Source: Chitinophagaceae bacterium
Lineage (GTDB): Bacteria; Bacteroidota; Bacteroidia; Chitinophagales; Chitinophagaceae
Direction of reading: 5' to 3'
Length of the DNA: 33,690 nt
Assembly (NCBI GenBank): GCA_947381435.1
Contig: CANCVE010000041.1
Coordinates: forward strand, 1 to 33,690
Shown: positions 1-8,311 of the stretch, piece by piece
Layout of the letters: every line of letters starts with the position of its first letter
Position numbering within the stretch: position 1 is the stretch's first letter
Position numbers and translations under genes: made by a program
Notes under the pieces: generated by a model
The model's database searches: none
Told to the model about the DNA's origin: nothing
Seen by the model: only the letters and a program-made list of their open reading frames with translations

Positions 1-2
1 AA

Positions 3-140
3 AGGTACAGAATTGTAAAGGATGAATGCAGGTTAAGAAAAAACAAATATCCGTACAAGATATTTGCCATTTGTGCCGCCTTGCATAACTTTAGGGTGGA
101 AAGAAAGCCGTTTAATTACCCTGTAATTAAACTGACATAA
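3..140 (+). CDS. 3' end of a DDE transposase (IS5 / DDE_Tnp_4-like), cut by the window edge
   Basis: An open frame enters from the left edge and gives 45 residues before TAA. It includes RYRIVKDECRLRK and then CAALHNFRVER. A basic segment followed by an A-LHNF motif near the C-terminus is typical of the IS5-like DDE_Tnp_4 (Harbinger-like) transposases, where this helix follows the last catalytic acid. The catalytic residues would lie outside the window. The stop overlaps the 3' end of the convergent oxidoreductase gene by 14 bp, so no terminal inverted repeat can fit between the two genes. It may therefore be a fixed or remnant copy. Identification rests on a short tail and is an inference. 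Confidence 0.5.
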   Translation, partial: RYRIVKDECRLRKNKYPYKIFAICAALHNFRVERKPFNYPVIKLT

Positions 141-1095
141 ACTCTAATATATTATCCATCAGTTGGCTAACAGTTAATGTTTGGGAATGAGGTACTTTTT
201 CACTTTGTAATAATCCATGGTGCAGGCAATGCATCACTTCCTTTATTTCATATTCGAAACCATTGCACAAATGAGGGAAGGAATATGCTTTTGTTTCGCC
301 ATCATGCAACGAAAGGGTAAACTCAGTGGCTTTATACATGGGTTCTTTAACATAAATTCTACCCTTTGTGCCCACAATAGAACACTCCTGAGGGGTGGTA
401 ATAGCAATGGAAGACAATAAATGCGCAGTAGCACCACCGGGATATTGAAGAATAATATTGGCAGTAGCATCTACAAAAGTAGGCGCCATGGTAACTAGCG
501 ATTTCATAGCAGAAGGCTCGCCCAATATCTTGGTGGCAAAAGATAGCACATAAACGCCTACATCCAAAACAGAACCGCCGCCCAATGCCTTGTTGTAAAG
601 CCTATCCGCATAGTTATTTGGAGCCGTAAAACACAAACTTGCGTGCAAATATTGTATATCACCTATTATTCCTGCATCAATTATTTCTTTAATTGTATTC
701 ATAAAAGGCATGCAGGATGTCCACATGGCTTCCATTAAAAACAACTTATTTTTTGTTGCCAATTCTATTAGTTCAGAAACCTGCTTATGGTTCATGCACA
801 TCGGTTTCTCGCAAAGTACAGGCTTTTTGTGTTGCAGGCAAAGCTTTGCTTGTTCATAATGAAACGGGTGTGGGGTGGCAATGTAAACCACATCCACATT
901 GGGATCGTTTACTAAAGAAAGATAGTTGTTGTAATACACCGGTGCATCAAACTTATTAGCAAAAGCCTTCCCTGTTTCTTCATTTCGGGAGGCAACAGCA
1001 TACACAATAGCGCCTTCGGTAAAATTGATGGCTGTACAAAAGTCATTAGCTATCCTACCTGCTCCCAATATTCCCCACCTAATTTGTTTTTCCAT
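127..1095 (-). CDS. Gfo/Idh/MocA family NAD(P)-dependent oxidoreductase
   Basis: This 322-residue protein has the usual length and layout of the family. An N-terminal Rossmann fold carries the dinucleotide-binding motif GILGAGRIA (residues 8-16). The EKP motif at 96-98 supplies the conserved catalytic/cofactor lysine (K97). The C-terminal half is the alpha/beta substrate domain, with GGGSVLDVGVYVL around residue 172. Relatives oxidise or reduce sugars, inositols or trans-dihydrodiols, and the sequence alone does not fix the substrate. No signal peptide is visible, so it is probably cytoplasmic. It lies downstream of the phosphohexomutase on the same strand but is separated by a 156-bp gap holding a large hairpin, so co-transcription is doubtful. 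The family call is firm; the substrate is unknown. Confidence 0.88.
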   Translation of the reverse strand: MEKQIRWGILGAGRIANDFCTAINFTEGAIVYAVASRNEETGKAFANKFDAPVYYNNYLSLVNDPNVDVVYIATPHPFHYEQAKLCLQHKKPVLCEKPMCMNHKQVSELIELATKNKLFLMEAMWTSCMPFMNTIKEIIDAGIIGDIQYLHASLCFTAPNNYADRLYNKALGGGSVLDVGVYVLSFATKILGEPSAMKSLVTMAPTFVDATANIILQYPGGATAHLLSSIAITTPQECSIVGTKGRIYVKEPMYKATEFTLSLHDGETKAYSFPHLCNGFEYEIKEVMHCLHHGLLQSEKVPHSQTLTVSQLMDNILEFMSV

Positions 1096-1113
1096 TTGAT
1101 GTTAATTTTAATT

Positions 1114-1242
1114 TACCACAAAGTACACAAGGGTTTTTCACAAAGAACATTAAGAATAAAAAAAGACACAAAGAAAATGATAGAAAACTTCATTCATATT
1201 TCCTTGTGTCCCTTGTGAAAAAACCTTGTGTTCCTTGTGGTA
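1114..1242. repeat. Intergenic inverted repeat (36-nt arms) built of short ACACAA-like words
   Basis: Left arm 1114-1149 and right arm 1207-1242 are reverse complements at 31 of 36 positions, with a 57-nt loop. Each arm is itself a degenerate short repeat containing words such as accacaa, acacaagg and tcacaa. It fills the gap between the phosphohexomutase stop and the oxidoreductase start on the minus strand. It could act as a terminator or RNA-stabilising hairpin for the upstream gene, but no clean U-tract follows. Confidence 0.75.
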
Positions 1243-1251
1243 AAACCTAGA

Positions 1252-2979
1252 TTAATTCAACTTCATATCTGCGATGATGTCTGCGATCTTAGCTTGAAGA
1301 GCAGCATATTTATCATCAAATTCGTCTCTATTAGCTAAGGTAGTATTTACGCTGAAGTAAAACTTAATCTTAGGTTCCGTACCACTAGGCCTTGCAGAAA
1401 TCTTGCTACCATCTTCTGTAACAAATTGCAAAACATTGCTTTTAGGTAAAGTAATTGGGTGTGATAAACCAGTAATTAGGTTTTTGCCAATCTGTAATTG
1501 ATAATCCAATAACTGAACTACCCTACTACCATTGATAGTTTCTGGCGGATTTTCGCGGTAATTAGTCATCATATCAGCAATTTCTTTCTGACCGTTCATT
1601 CCTTTTTTGGTAATGCTGATAAGGCTTTCGTAGTAGAAACCGTATTGGATATATAGGTCAATCAACTTATCAAACAAAGTTCTTCCCTTTGTTTTTTCGT
1701 AAGCCGCCATTTCGCACATAATGGCCACTGATGTAACAGCATCCTTATCACGTACTTGGTCGCCAATCATCAAACCGAAGCTTTCTTCGCCACCAATCAC
1801 ATAATTCTCTTTGCCATCCAATTCTTTTATCTTTTCAGCAATCCATTTAAATCCAGTCAATACATTGTAACAACCTACATTATTTTGTCTGGCTATTTCA
1901 TTAATCATTTCAGTAGTCACGATGGTAGTTACTACCATGTCGTTCTTCTTAGCGATGCCCTTACTTTTTCTAGCTTCAATAATGTAAGCAAAAGCAAGAA
2001 CAGCCGTTTGGTTACCATTCATAAGTACCCATTCACCCTTGTGGTTTTTAACACCCACACCCACACGATCAGCATCAGGGTCTGTTCCGCAAAGAATATC
2101 AGCATCCAAAGCCTTAGCTTGTGCCAAACCAATACTCATGGTAGCAGTTTCTTCTGGGTTAGGATAAGCAACAGTAGGGAAGTTGCCATCGGGCGTAGCT
2201 TGCTCAGTAACAACATTCACATTGGTAAAGCCATAAGCAGCCAATACTTTAGGTACCAACATGATACCAGTGCCATGAATTGGGGTATAAACAATTTTTA
2301 AATCATGCTCTTGAGCAATTACTTCTGGGTAAACACTCAGTTTGACTGCCATATCTGTGTATGCATCATCCAATTCTTTACCAACGATGGTAATATTGGC
2401 TTCTCCTCCAGTAAACTTAATATCATCTACAGAAACAATTGCTTCAACTTCTTTAATTACGTCTTTATCATGAGGAGGTACTAATTGTCCACCATCATCC
2501 CAATAAGCTTTGTAACCATTGTATTCTTTTGGGTTATGGCTAGCTGTTAGCACAACGCCAGCTTTACAGCCAAGGTGTCTGATAGTAAAACTTAATTCTG
2601 GGGTAGGACGCAAGGCTTCGAATAAAAATACCTTGAAACCATTAGCCGCAAAAATGCCAGCAGTAGTTTCAGCAAAAAAGCGGCTATTGTTACGACTATC
2701 ATGTGCTACGGCTACTTTAATTTCTTCTTCGCCAAAGGTTTTCTTTAGGTAATTAGAAAATCCTTGAGTGGCCATGCCTACCGTATATTTATTCATACGG
2801 TTAGTACCTACGCCCATTATTCCACGCAATCCACCAGTACCAAATTCTAAGTTGGTGTAAAAGCTTTCCTCCAGTTCATTTGGGTTTTCATTCTCCAACC
2901 CTCTTATTATTTCTTTAGTGGCTTCATCATAGTTACCGTTGAGCCAAACTTGTACTTTTTCTAATGTAGCTGCATTCAT
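1252..2979 (-). CDS. Alpha-D-phosphohexomutase (phosphoglucomutase/phosphomannomutase)
   Basis: The enzyme interconverts hexose-1-phosphate and hexose-6-phosphate in the cytoplasm. All four signature loops are present in 575 residues: the phosphoserine loop TASHNP (145-150, Ser147), the metal-binding loop DPDADR (300-305), the sugar-binding loop GEESFG (397-402) and the phosphate-binding loop RPSGTEP (530-536). The length matches the long PgcA-type phosphoglucomutases of Firmicutes and Bacteroidota rather than the shorter bacterial ManB/GlmM proteins. It is followed by a hairpin and preceded by a tandem repeat. It would convert glucose-1-phosphate made by the phosphorylase at 23467-26892 into glucose-6-phosphate. 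That link is metabolic inference, since the genes are 20 kb apart and on opposite strands. Confidence 0.93.
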   Translation of the reverse strand: MNAATLEKVQVWLNGNYDEATKEIIRGLENENPNELEESFYTNLEFGTGGLRGIMGVGTNRMNKYTVGMATQGFSNYLKKTFGEEEIKVAVAHDSRNNSRFFAETTAGIFAANGFKVFLFEALRPTPELSFTIRHLGCKAGVVLTASHNPKEYNGYKAYWDDGGQLVPPHDKDVIKEVEAIVSVDDIKFTGGEANITIVGKELDDAYTDMAVKLSVYPEVIAQEHDLKIVYTPIHGTGIMLVPKVLAAYGFTNVNVVTEQATPDGNFPTVAYPNPEETATMSIGLAQAKALDADILCGTDPDADRVGVGVKNHKGEWVLMNGNQTAVLAFAYIIEARKSKGIAKKNDMVVTTIVTTEMINEIARQNNVGCYNVLTGFKWIAEKIKELDGKENYVIGGEESFGLMIGDQVRDKDAVTSVAIMCEMAAYEKTKGRTLFDKLIDLYIQYGFYYESLISITKKGMNGQKEIADMMTNYRENPPETINGSRVVQLLDYQLQIGKNLITGLSHPITLPKSNVLQFVTEDGSKISARPSGTEPKIKFYFSVNTTLANRDEFDDKYAALQAKIADIIADMKLN

Positions 2980-2990
2980 ATTTCTAGTTA

Positions 2991-3105
2991 TTAGTTATTA
3001 GTGGTTAGTTATTAGTGGTTAGTTATTAGTGGTTAGTTATTAGTGGTTAGTTATTAGCTATTTGTTTATTAAACTTTACACTAACAACTAAACACTAATA
3101 ACTAA
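2991..3105. repeat. 14-bp tandem repeat (four units plus a partial) with an inverted partner
   Basis: Four identical copies of gttattagtggtta run from 2994 to 3049, followed by a partial copy to 3060. Downstream, 3080-3105 is the reverse complement of two units (24 of 26 positions against 2991-3016). The whole gap between the phosphohexomutase start and the phosphoribosyltransferase stop is therefore a potential stem with several alternative pairing registers. The copy number looks prone to slippage. Confidence 0.85.
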
Positions 3106-3108
3106 CAA

Positions 3109-3612
3109 TTACTCTATATATGCTCCAACAATTTCTCCATCCTTTGTTTCAACCAATATGTTTGCTTCTAATGTAGTGGCAACCGTTAGTCCAATGTAAT
3201 CTGATTTAATTGGAAAAAGTTTGTGCATTCTCTCTACTAATACCAATGTTTGAATCCTCTTTGGTTGAAAATACAATAAGGGCCTTAGTGCATAAAGCAA
3301 TGTTTTGCCACTGTTTACCACATCATCCATAACAATAATATTCTTGTTATTTAAATCAAGATTAGGCTCGCTTAAAAACACATCTTTAGGTGTTTGCTTA
3401 TTTAATATCACGGAAACAATCTTTATTGGAACGTTTAAATGTCCCTTTAGTAATGCTCCTATTTTATCAGCTACCACTTTACCACTATTTCTAATTCCTA
3501 TTATTATTAGTTCTGCACCATCACCCTCAAGGTTTTCTGCAACTTCCAATGCTAGTCTTTGTAGCTTCTGTTCTGCTACTTCTTTTGTTAAAACATATTT
3601 TCTCTCAGCCAT
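3109..3612 (-). CDS. PyrR-like phosphoribosyltransferase family protein
   Basis: This 167-residue type I phosphoribosyltransferase has the PRPP-binding loop IIVMDDVVNSGKT at residues 92-104: two hydrophobic residues, the acidic pair DD and a GKT end. An early GIRNSGKVVAD segment (39-49) matches the PPi-binding loop. Relatives include PyrR (uracil phosphoribosyltransferase and pyrimidine attenuation regulator) and hypoxanthine/xanthine enzymes. The length suits PyrR, but the neighbours are not pyrimidine genes, so a regulatory role cannot be claimed. No signal peptide is present. The start at 3612 (MAERKYVL) is the first ATG. The gene is separated from the downstream mutase by a tandem repeat. 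Confidence 0.8.
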   Translation of the reverse strand: MAERKYVLTKEVAEQKLQRLALEVAENLEGDGAELIIIGIRNSGKVVADKIGALLKGHLNVPIKIVSVILNKQTPKDVFLSEPNLDLNNKNIIVMDDVVNSGKTLLYALRPLLYFQPKRIQTLVLVERMHKLFPIKSDYIGLTVATTLEANILVETKDGEIVGAYIE

Positions 3613-3684
3613 TCAATTGGGTTTATTTGGTAGTGGTAAAAGTAAAAGAAATGAAGCAAACAAGCGAATTTTTAATATAAAAAT

Positions 3685-3714
3685 AAAAAACAGTGGCATA
3701 TAAGTGCCACTTTT
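3685..3714 (-). terminator. Rho-independent terminator of the acyltransferase operon
   Basis: Arms agtggca (3692-3698) and tgccact (3705-3711) form a perfect 7-bp stem with a 6-nt loop. On the minus strand the stem is followed by a T-rich run (gttttttattttt), directly after the acyltransferase stop at 3715. The plus strand also has a short T run, so it may work weakly in both directions. Confidence 0.8.
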
Positions 3715-4749
3715 CTACTTTTTTAGTAGTTTTCTTAAGGGTGTCTCGGCATAATTGTAACTAATTGCTGAAATGAAAATCAATGTAATTAAATATAAAT
3801 AGAAGAACCAATTGGGATGATCATAGTAAAGGGGCTTTGTAGATTTATAAAATGCGTCATGTATGGGTATTTGTAGTATGTACATACCAAAGCTTATTTC
3901 ACCTAAGAATATCCCGATTTTGCTATTGCTTATCTTGGTGATATAGCCAGTGTTTAATGAAATAATCAGGATGATGAAAGCAAAAAATAAGGCTAAGAAA
4001 CCATTGTGGTAGTTGGCATACGGAATGGAGAATTTTAATAATGCAGCCATGCCTGCAAGAAGAACGATCACCAATATATCCCATTTTTTACGGAATCTCT
4101 CGTAACTATGTAATAATAAAATGCCGAAAAGATTGCCTATCAAAAACTGGTTAAAGTGCATGAAAGGAAAATAATAAATTAGGTGATGAGACGTGGAATC
4201 TTCTTTTATTAATGACGGAATTGAAATTAAATAACTTGATAAGAGTTGCGATAAAAGCCAAAACAATAATATACCAAAGGCGATGGGAATTAGTCGGAAT
4301 TTTAAATACACTTTATTGTATAGAAAAGGGAAGCTTAGGTAAAACAGAACCTCTACCGAAAGTGTCCATCCTGCCCTATTGATAAGCATGGGATATTGAG
4401 GAAACCACGCTTGTAGCATTAGTAAGTTCATAGTAACTCCATCCCATGTTAGTGGAAAGTAGCAAATCCACATCATTAACATAGATAATAAAAGTGCAAA
4501 CAGATAAACTGGATATACTCTGGCAAAGCGGTTTCTGTAATATTGATAAGGTGCTATCTCTTTGTCCGATTTGCTGTAAGCAATTACCATGACAAAGCCA
4601 GAAAGTACAAAGAAGTAACTAATACCGATATTGCTGAAAAGAAAAGAAATGCTTGGATGCGTAAATGGCGGAATATCTAGGCCATAATGAAACACCACGA
4701 TGAAAAGTGCTGCAAGAAATCGGGTAAAAGTGAGTTGTTCAATGCGCAT
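3715..4749 (-). CDS. Acyltransferase 3 (OafA/YrhL-type) membrane protein
   Basis: This integral membrane O-acyltransferase has about ten hydrophobic segments. The N-terminal signature is RFLAALFIVVFHYG, with the catalytic-type His and a preceding Arg, followed later by RAGWTLSVEVLFYLSFPF. Such proteins acetylate or otherwise acylate exopolysaccharide, O-antigen or peptidoglycan sugars. The start is placed at the ATG at 4749 (MRIEQLTF, 344 residues). A TTG at 4755 would add two residues but has no better context. It lies 43 bp downstream of a Wzx-like flippase on the same strand, so the pair probably modifies and exports a surface glycan. A clear terminator follows. The acyl group and acceptor are unknown. 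Confidence 0.88.
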   Translation of the reverse strand: MRIEQLTFTRFLAALFIVVFHYGLDIPPFTHPSISFLFSNIGISYFFVLSGFVMVIAYSKSDKEIAPYQYYRNRFARVYPVYLFALLLSMLMMWICYFPLTWDGVTMNLLMLQAWFPQYPMLINRAGWTLSVEVLFYLSFPFLYNKVYLKFRLIPIAFGILLFWLLSQLLSSYLISIPSLIKEDSTSHHLIYYFPFMHFNQFLIGNLFGILLLHSYERFRKKWDILVIVLLAGMAALLKFSIPYANYHNGFLALFFAFIILIISLNTGYITKISNSKIGIFLGEISFGMYILQIPIHDAFYKSTKPLYYDHPNWFFYLYLITLIFISAISYNYAETPLRKLLKK

Positions 4750-4792
4750 TAGCAAATGTTAGCGTTAATGGTTGCCACGATGTAGCATTGGG

Positions 4793-6298
4793 TTATTTTA
4801 TTCTAGCACCTATAAATGGCAACTTTTTAAATTCTTTTTTCTCAACTAAAAAGATAAACCAACAATAGGCATATAGCAGAACAGTTGAAACCGTTAAGGC
4901 GAACCATTGGTTACTCCATAGTAAGGTTATCCCTTTTTGAATAAAGAACAATACAATAACTATCACCATATAAGCCACAAGTTTCTTCCAGGCATAAGGA
5001 ATGTAATATTGTTTTTGTCCCCATACAAAACTCAGAACCATCATTGTTCCATAGCACAAAAAGGTAGCCCAAGCGCTTGCCATATAACCAAAAGTGGGTA
5101 TGAAAAAGTAGTTTACTATCAGGGTAATTGCTGTGCCAATAAGGGTAATGTAGGTACCTGCAATGGTTTTATTGCTCAACTTAAACCATACACTTAGATT
5201 GTAATAAATGCCCAAAAAGATGTTTGCCAAAAGGAGAATAGGAACAACAACAAGCCCCTCTCTATACTGAGCCCCTATAAAAAACTTCCAGATTGGCAAG
5301 AATAAACTCACCACTAAAAACATGACACTGATAACCAAAATAAAAAACTTCATCACCCTTGCATACACCCGCTGTGGGTTTCCGCTCTCGGCCTGTTTAA
5401 AAAAGAAAGGTTCCGCTCCCATCTTAAAGGCTTGTATAAATAAGGTAATGAGTATGGATAATTTATAACATGCACTATAAATGCCTACTTGCCCCTTCCT
5501 AAATTCCTCCGAACCTGGCAACCAATGGCTAAGCATTAATCTATCGCATGTTTCATTGATAATGCCTCCAAATCCTACTATCAGTAATGGTAGGGCGTAT
5601 ACCATCATCTCTTTCCAAAGCTTTGCATTAAACTGAAAGCGAATGCTTTTTATCTCAGAAAATAATAGCAGCAAAGTAAAAATAGATTGTACCAGATTGG
5701 CAAGTACGATGTAAATGATTGGATTTGCTTTGGTATCGTACACCAAATTTAAACTGCTCTCTGGGTTCTTTTCTATTGTTCCAGCACAATATCCAATAAA
5801 GAACCAAGTAAGAAACATGTTGATAGTGATGCCAGCTATTTTTACAAAAGCAAACTTAACTGGTCGTCCTTCCTGCCGTAAACTGGCAAACGGGATGGTG
5901 CTTAATGTATCAAAAGCAATAACTAAAATGGCATATTGTATCAATCTAGGGGAATCTAAGAGTCCAATAGATTTGCCAATTACTGATTGATTAAGCCATA
6001 ATATTCCAGTAAAAATTAGTGTTGAGAATAATAGAGACCATGCTGTGGTGCTATAAATGGTAGATTTATATTCTTCTTTAGATGAAAACCTGAAATAAGC
6101 AGTCTCAAAACCATAGGTAAATAGAATATTTAAGATAGGTAGCGCCGCATACAAGGTACTCATATCACCATATTGCGATTTGGATATTACATGAGAATAG
6201 GTGAGATAGGGTGTAAGTAAATAATTAATAAACCTTGCGGCAATAGAACTTAATCCATACCACATGGTTTGCGATGCTAATTTTTTTATATTACTCAA
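4793..6298 (-). CDS. Polysaccharide flippase, Wzx/MOP superfamily
   Basis: The 501-residue polytopic membrane protein has about 12-14 hydrophobic helices. It opens with a polar QTMWYGLSSIAARFINYLLTP segment typical of Polysacc_synt family flippases, followed by LTYSHVISKSQYGDMSTL. The MOP superfamily moves lipid-linked oligosaccharides or lipid II across the inner membrane. It is first in a two-gene minus-strand unit with the acyltransferase. No glycosyltransferase or polymerase genes lie nearby, so this is not a complete capsule locus. The upstream gap (6299-6550) holds a strong inverted repeat rather than an obvious promoter. The superfamily assignment is good; the substrate is unknown. Confidence 0.85.
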   Translation of the reverse strand: MSNIKKLASQTMWYGLSSIAARFINYLLTPYLTYSHVISKSQYGDMSTLYAALPILNILFTYGFETAYFRFSSKEEYKSTIYSTTAWSLLFSTLIFTGILWLNQSVIGKSIGLLDSPRLIQYAILVIAFDTLSTIPFASLRQEGRPVKFAFVKIAGITINMFLTWFFIGYCAGTIEKNPESSLNLVYDTKANPIIYIVLANLVQSIFTLLLLFSEIKSIRFQFNAKLWKEMMVYALPLLIVGFGGIINETCDRLMLSHWLPGSEEFRKGQVGIYSACYKLSILITLFIQAFKMGAEPFFFKQAESGNPQRVYARVMKFFILVISVMFLVVSLFLPIWKFFIGAQYREGLVVVPILLLANIFLGIYYNLSVWFKLSNKTIAGTYITLIGTAITLIVNYFFIPTFGYMASAWATFLCYGTMMVLSFVWGQKQYYIPYAWKKLVAYMVIVIVLFFIQKGITLLWSNQWFALTVSTVLLYAYCWFIFLVEKKEFKKLPFIGARIK

Positions 6299-6353
6299 TG
6301 GAAGTTGTGATTAAGCTAATTTGAATGAAATAAATGATTCCTTTTCTTTTTTT

Positions 6354-6475
6354 TTAACACATAGAGACATAGGAAGATAGAAAACATAGACATGATATTT
6401 TTTCTCTGACTTTCTTTTTTATGTTCTTTAAAGTTAGGCCTATGTTACCTATCTTCCTATGTCTCTATGTGTTAA
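6354..6475. repeat. Near-perfect inverted repeat, 36-nt arms
   Basis: Left arm 6354-6389 and right arm 6440-6475 are reverse complements at 34 of 36 positions, with the outer 27 nt perfect and a 50-nt loop. The arms contain the words acatagagacatagg and gatag. It lies between the flippase start and the peroxidase stop, both on the minus strand. The outer T/A-rich flanks would let it serve as a bidirectional terminator. It may also be a non-autonomous repeat element. Confidence 0.85.
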
Positions 6476-6550
6476 GTTTTTCTCTTCTCCATAATTAAAC
6501 GTTAAACCTCCTTAACCTTACACTATGTATTCAAAAAAGCAAATGTAAGT

Positions 6551-7627
6551 CTAGTGAAGGTGAATGAACGAAGGAAATGCATTCGGGTTGCTGGGATCGG
6601 CAAAACGAGTGTCTTTCAAAAAAGTAGTATCACTCAGCGAATACAAAAAAGCCGTTAGCTGCCCAATTTCATAATTAGATAAAGGCATCTTATGCCTCAA
6701 CAAACTTTCCGTTGTTGGGTCATCTACCACCTTTTTTCTGTAATGCTCAAATACATTCATCAGACTAAAAAATCGTCCATCATGCCCATACGGTGCCGAA
6801 TAAGCTACATTCCGTAGGCTAGGAACCCGAAACTTTAACGAATCTTCTCGCCTTCCTGTAACCCTCATCCTTCCCGAATCTTTCAAATATTTATCTGCTG
6901 TCATGCCAATATTACGATAAGTATTGTCCGTAAACAACGGTTCGGTATGGCACGAAACACACTTGTTCTTAAATATTTCATATCCCAATTTCTGAGGAAG
7001 AATAAACGTATCCTCGCCACGCATCACCTTGTCATATTTGCTATTACTACTTACCAATAGCAACATATATTGTGTAAGGGCTTTCATTATCCGTGGCGTA
7101 GTAATGGTGGCACTACCAAAAGCCTTGGTAAACATTCGTTGGTAGGAAGTGTCCTTTTTAAGTTTAGCAATAACACTTTCCATATTTTCTCCCATCTCGT
7201 TTGGGGCAGTTATTGGCGCAATGGGCTGCTGCTCTAACTGATGAATCCTTCCATCAAGCATAAAATCTTTCGTCCAAGCCAAGTTAAAAAGGGTAGGAGA
7301 GTTGCGGGTAGTAAAGGCATTGTTTATGCCGTGGCTGAGATTATGATCGTAGGTGGCAAATGCACAAAACTGTTGGTGGCAGCTAGCACACGGGACGGTT
7401 CCATCTTTGCTTAGTCTGCCATCATAAAACAACTTTCTTCCTAGCTCAAATCCTTCTTCCGTTATGGGATTCTTTTTAAAATCATACACGGGTTTGGGCC
7501 ATCCTTTAGGCACTATGAAAGGTATTTTTTTACCCAAAATCTTGGTGGAAGGTTCTATATTTTGCCATGAGATAGCAAGGAAAATGAAAAGAGAAATTGA
7601 TAATATAACAGCTGTTGTTCGATTCAT
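6551..7627 (-). CDS. Di-heme cytochrome-c peroxidase / MauG family protein
   Basis: The 358-residue protein has two c-type heme motifs, CASCH (80-84) and CVSCH (223-227), spaced as in bacterial CcpA/MauG proteins. The C-terminal half has the conserved VPSLRNVAYSAPYGHDG stretch (268-284). Residues 1-20 form a hydrophobic N-terminal segment, so it is exported to the periplasm as a signal-anchored or cleaved protein. CcpA members reduce hydrogen peroxide with electrons from small cytochromes; MauG members oxidise protein residues. Its ATG directly abuts the stop of arfB (no gap), so both are probably on one transcript. A small cytochrome c lipoprotein lies just beyond, divergently, and could be an electron partner; that is inference. 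Confidence 0.9.
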   Translation of the reverse strand: MNRTTAVILSISLFIFLAISWQNIEPSTKILGKKIPFIVPKGWPKPVYDFKKNPITEEGFELGRKLFYDGRLSKDGTVPCASCHQQFCAFATYDHNLSHGINNAFTTRNSPTLFNLAWTKDFMLDGRIHQLEQQPIAPITAPNEMGENMESVIAKLKKDTSYQRMFTKAFGSATITTPRIMKALTQYMLLLVSSNSKYDKVMRGEDTFILPQKLGYEIFKNKCVSCHTEPLFTDNTYRNIGMTADKYLKDSGRMRVTGRREDSLKFRVPSLRNVAYSAPYGHDGRFFSLMNVFEHYRKKVVDDPTTESLLRHKMPLSNYEIGQLTAFLYSLSDTTFLKDTRFADPSNPNAFPSFIHLH

Positions 7628-8035
7628 TTAATTGTCTCTCTTGTTTATTTTATTGCGTTGCTGTTTAATGAAAGAGGTTCTTTTCTTGCTTTCAATCCTC
7701 CGTTCTTTGGCAGCTTTACTAGGATGTGTGGCTATCCGAATTTTCTTTTTTAGTAGAGAAAGATTCACCAATTCGTTCATTTTGGAAATTACATTTCCTT
7801 TGTTTTCCAATTGAGTTCTTGCCGTTTGAGACTTTACCAAAAGCAATCCATCGATGGTTATTTTATTTGCCAATCGTTGATTGATAAGTGCCTTTTGAGC
7901 TTCCGAAAACAATGTTGAGGAAGCTACGTTCCACCTTCCTTCCACCATCGTTTCCACCTTGTTCACGTTTTGTCCGCCGCTGCCCCCACTTCTAGACGTT
8001 CTAAATTCTATTTCGGCAGTAATATCTATGTTCAT
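7628..8035 (-). CDS. arfB: Alternative ribosome-rescue factor / peptidyl-tRNA hydrolase ArfB
   Basis: The 135-residue protein has the release-factor-like GGQ motif (residues 20-22) in RSGGSGGQNVNKVETMVEGR. A strongly basic C-terminal tail (HPSKAAKERRIESKKR and beyond) follows, which in ArfB/YaeJ enters the empty mRNA channel. There is no codon-recognition domain, as expected. It hydrolyses peptidyl-tRNA on ribosomes stalled without a stop codon. The start ATG at 8033-8035 is immediately preceded by the first unit of a 21-bp repeat array, so the gene's promoter must lie in or beyond that array. The 3' end touches the peroxidase start. Confidence 0.92.
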   Translation of the reverse strand: MNIDITAEIEFRTSRSGGSGGQNVNKVETMVEGRWNVASSTLFSEAQKALINQRLANKITIDGLLLVKSQTARTQLENKGNVISKMNELVNLSLLKKKIRIATHPSKAAKERRIESKKRTSFIKQQRNKINKRDN

Positions 8036-8036
8036 A

Positions 8037-8204
8037 AGATAAAAGTAAGAAATTTTGCGATGAAAAGTCTATATTTTACAACGAGATGTGTACATTTTAT
8101 TATGGGACGTCTACATTTTGCGATAGTATGTGTACACTTTACGACGGGATGTGTACACTTTACGATGAAACTTATACATGTTGCGCTGGAGTGTTTACAT
8201 ATTA
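8037..8204. repeat. 21-bp degenerate tandem array A (eight units)
   Basis: From 8037, eight consecutive 21-bp units can be laid out without any insertion or deletion. The last seven run from 8058 to 8204, and a ninth decayed unit may follow. The best-kept units (8121-8141 and 8142-8162) share gatgtgtacacttta or a close variant; gtgtacac is an 8-bp palindrome recurring at the same phase. The array fills the divergent gap between arfB (minus) and the cytochrome c gene (plus). It is open in the plus frame only because 21 is a multiple of three. Confidence 0.82.
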
Positions 8205-8311
8205 CAACAAAACCTATTGGGTTCTCGACTAATTTTCTATTCTCACCTTGTTTTTCATTCTTATTTCAACTACTTATACAATCATATTTCTCTTTAGATA
8301 TATTTGCCACG

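Noticed and set aside
4746-4773. Third copy of the 60-nt element at the acyltransferase start
   Set aside because: Only about 14 nt (tagcgtta-tggtt) match well; the rest cannot be aligned with confidence.
7970-8311. N-terminal extension of the cytochrome c frame back into arfB
   Set aside because: It would translate the repeat array and place 114 residues ahead of a clear lipoprotein signal peptide.
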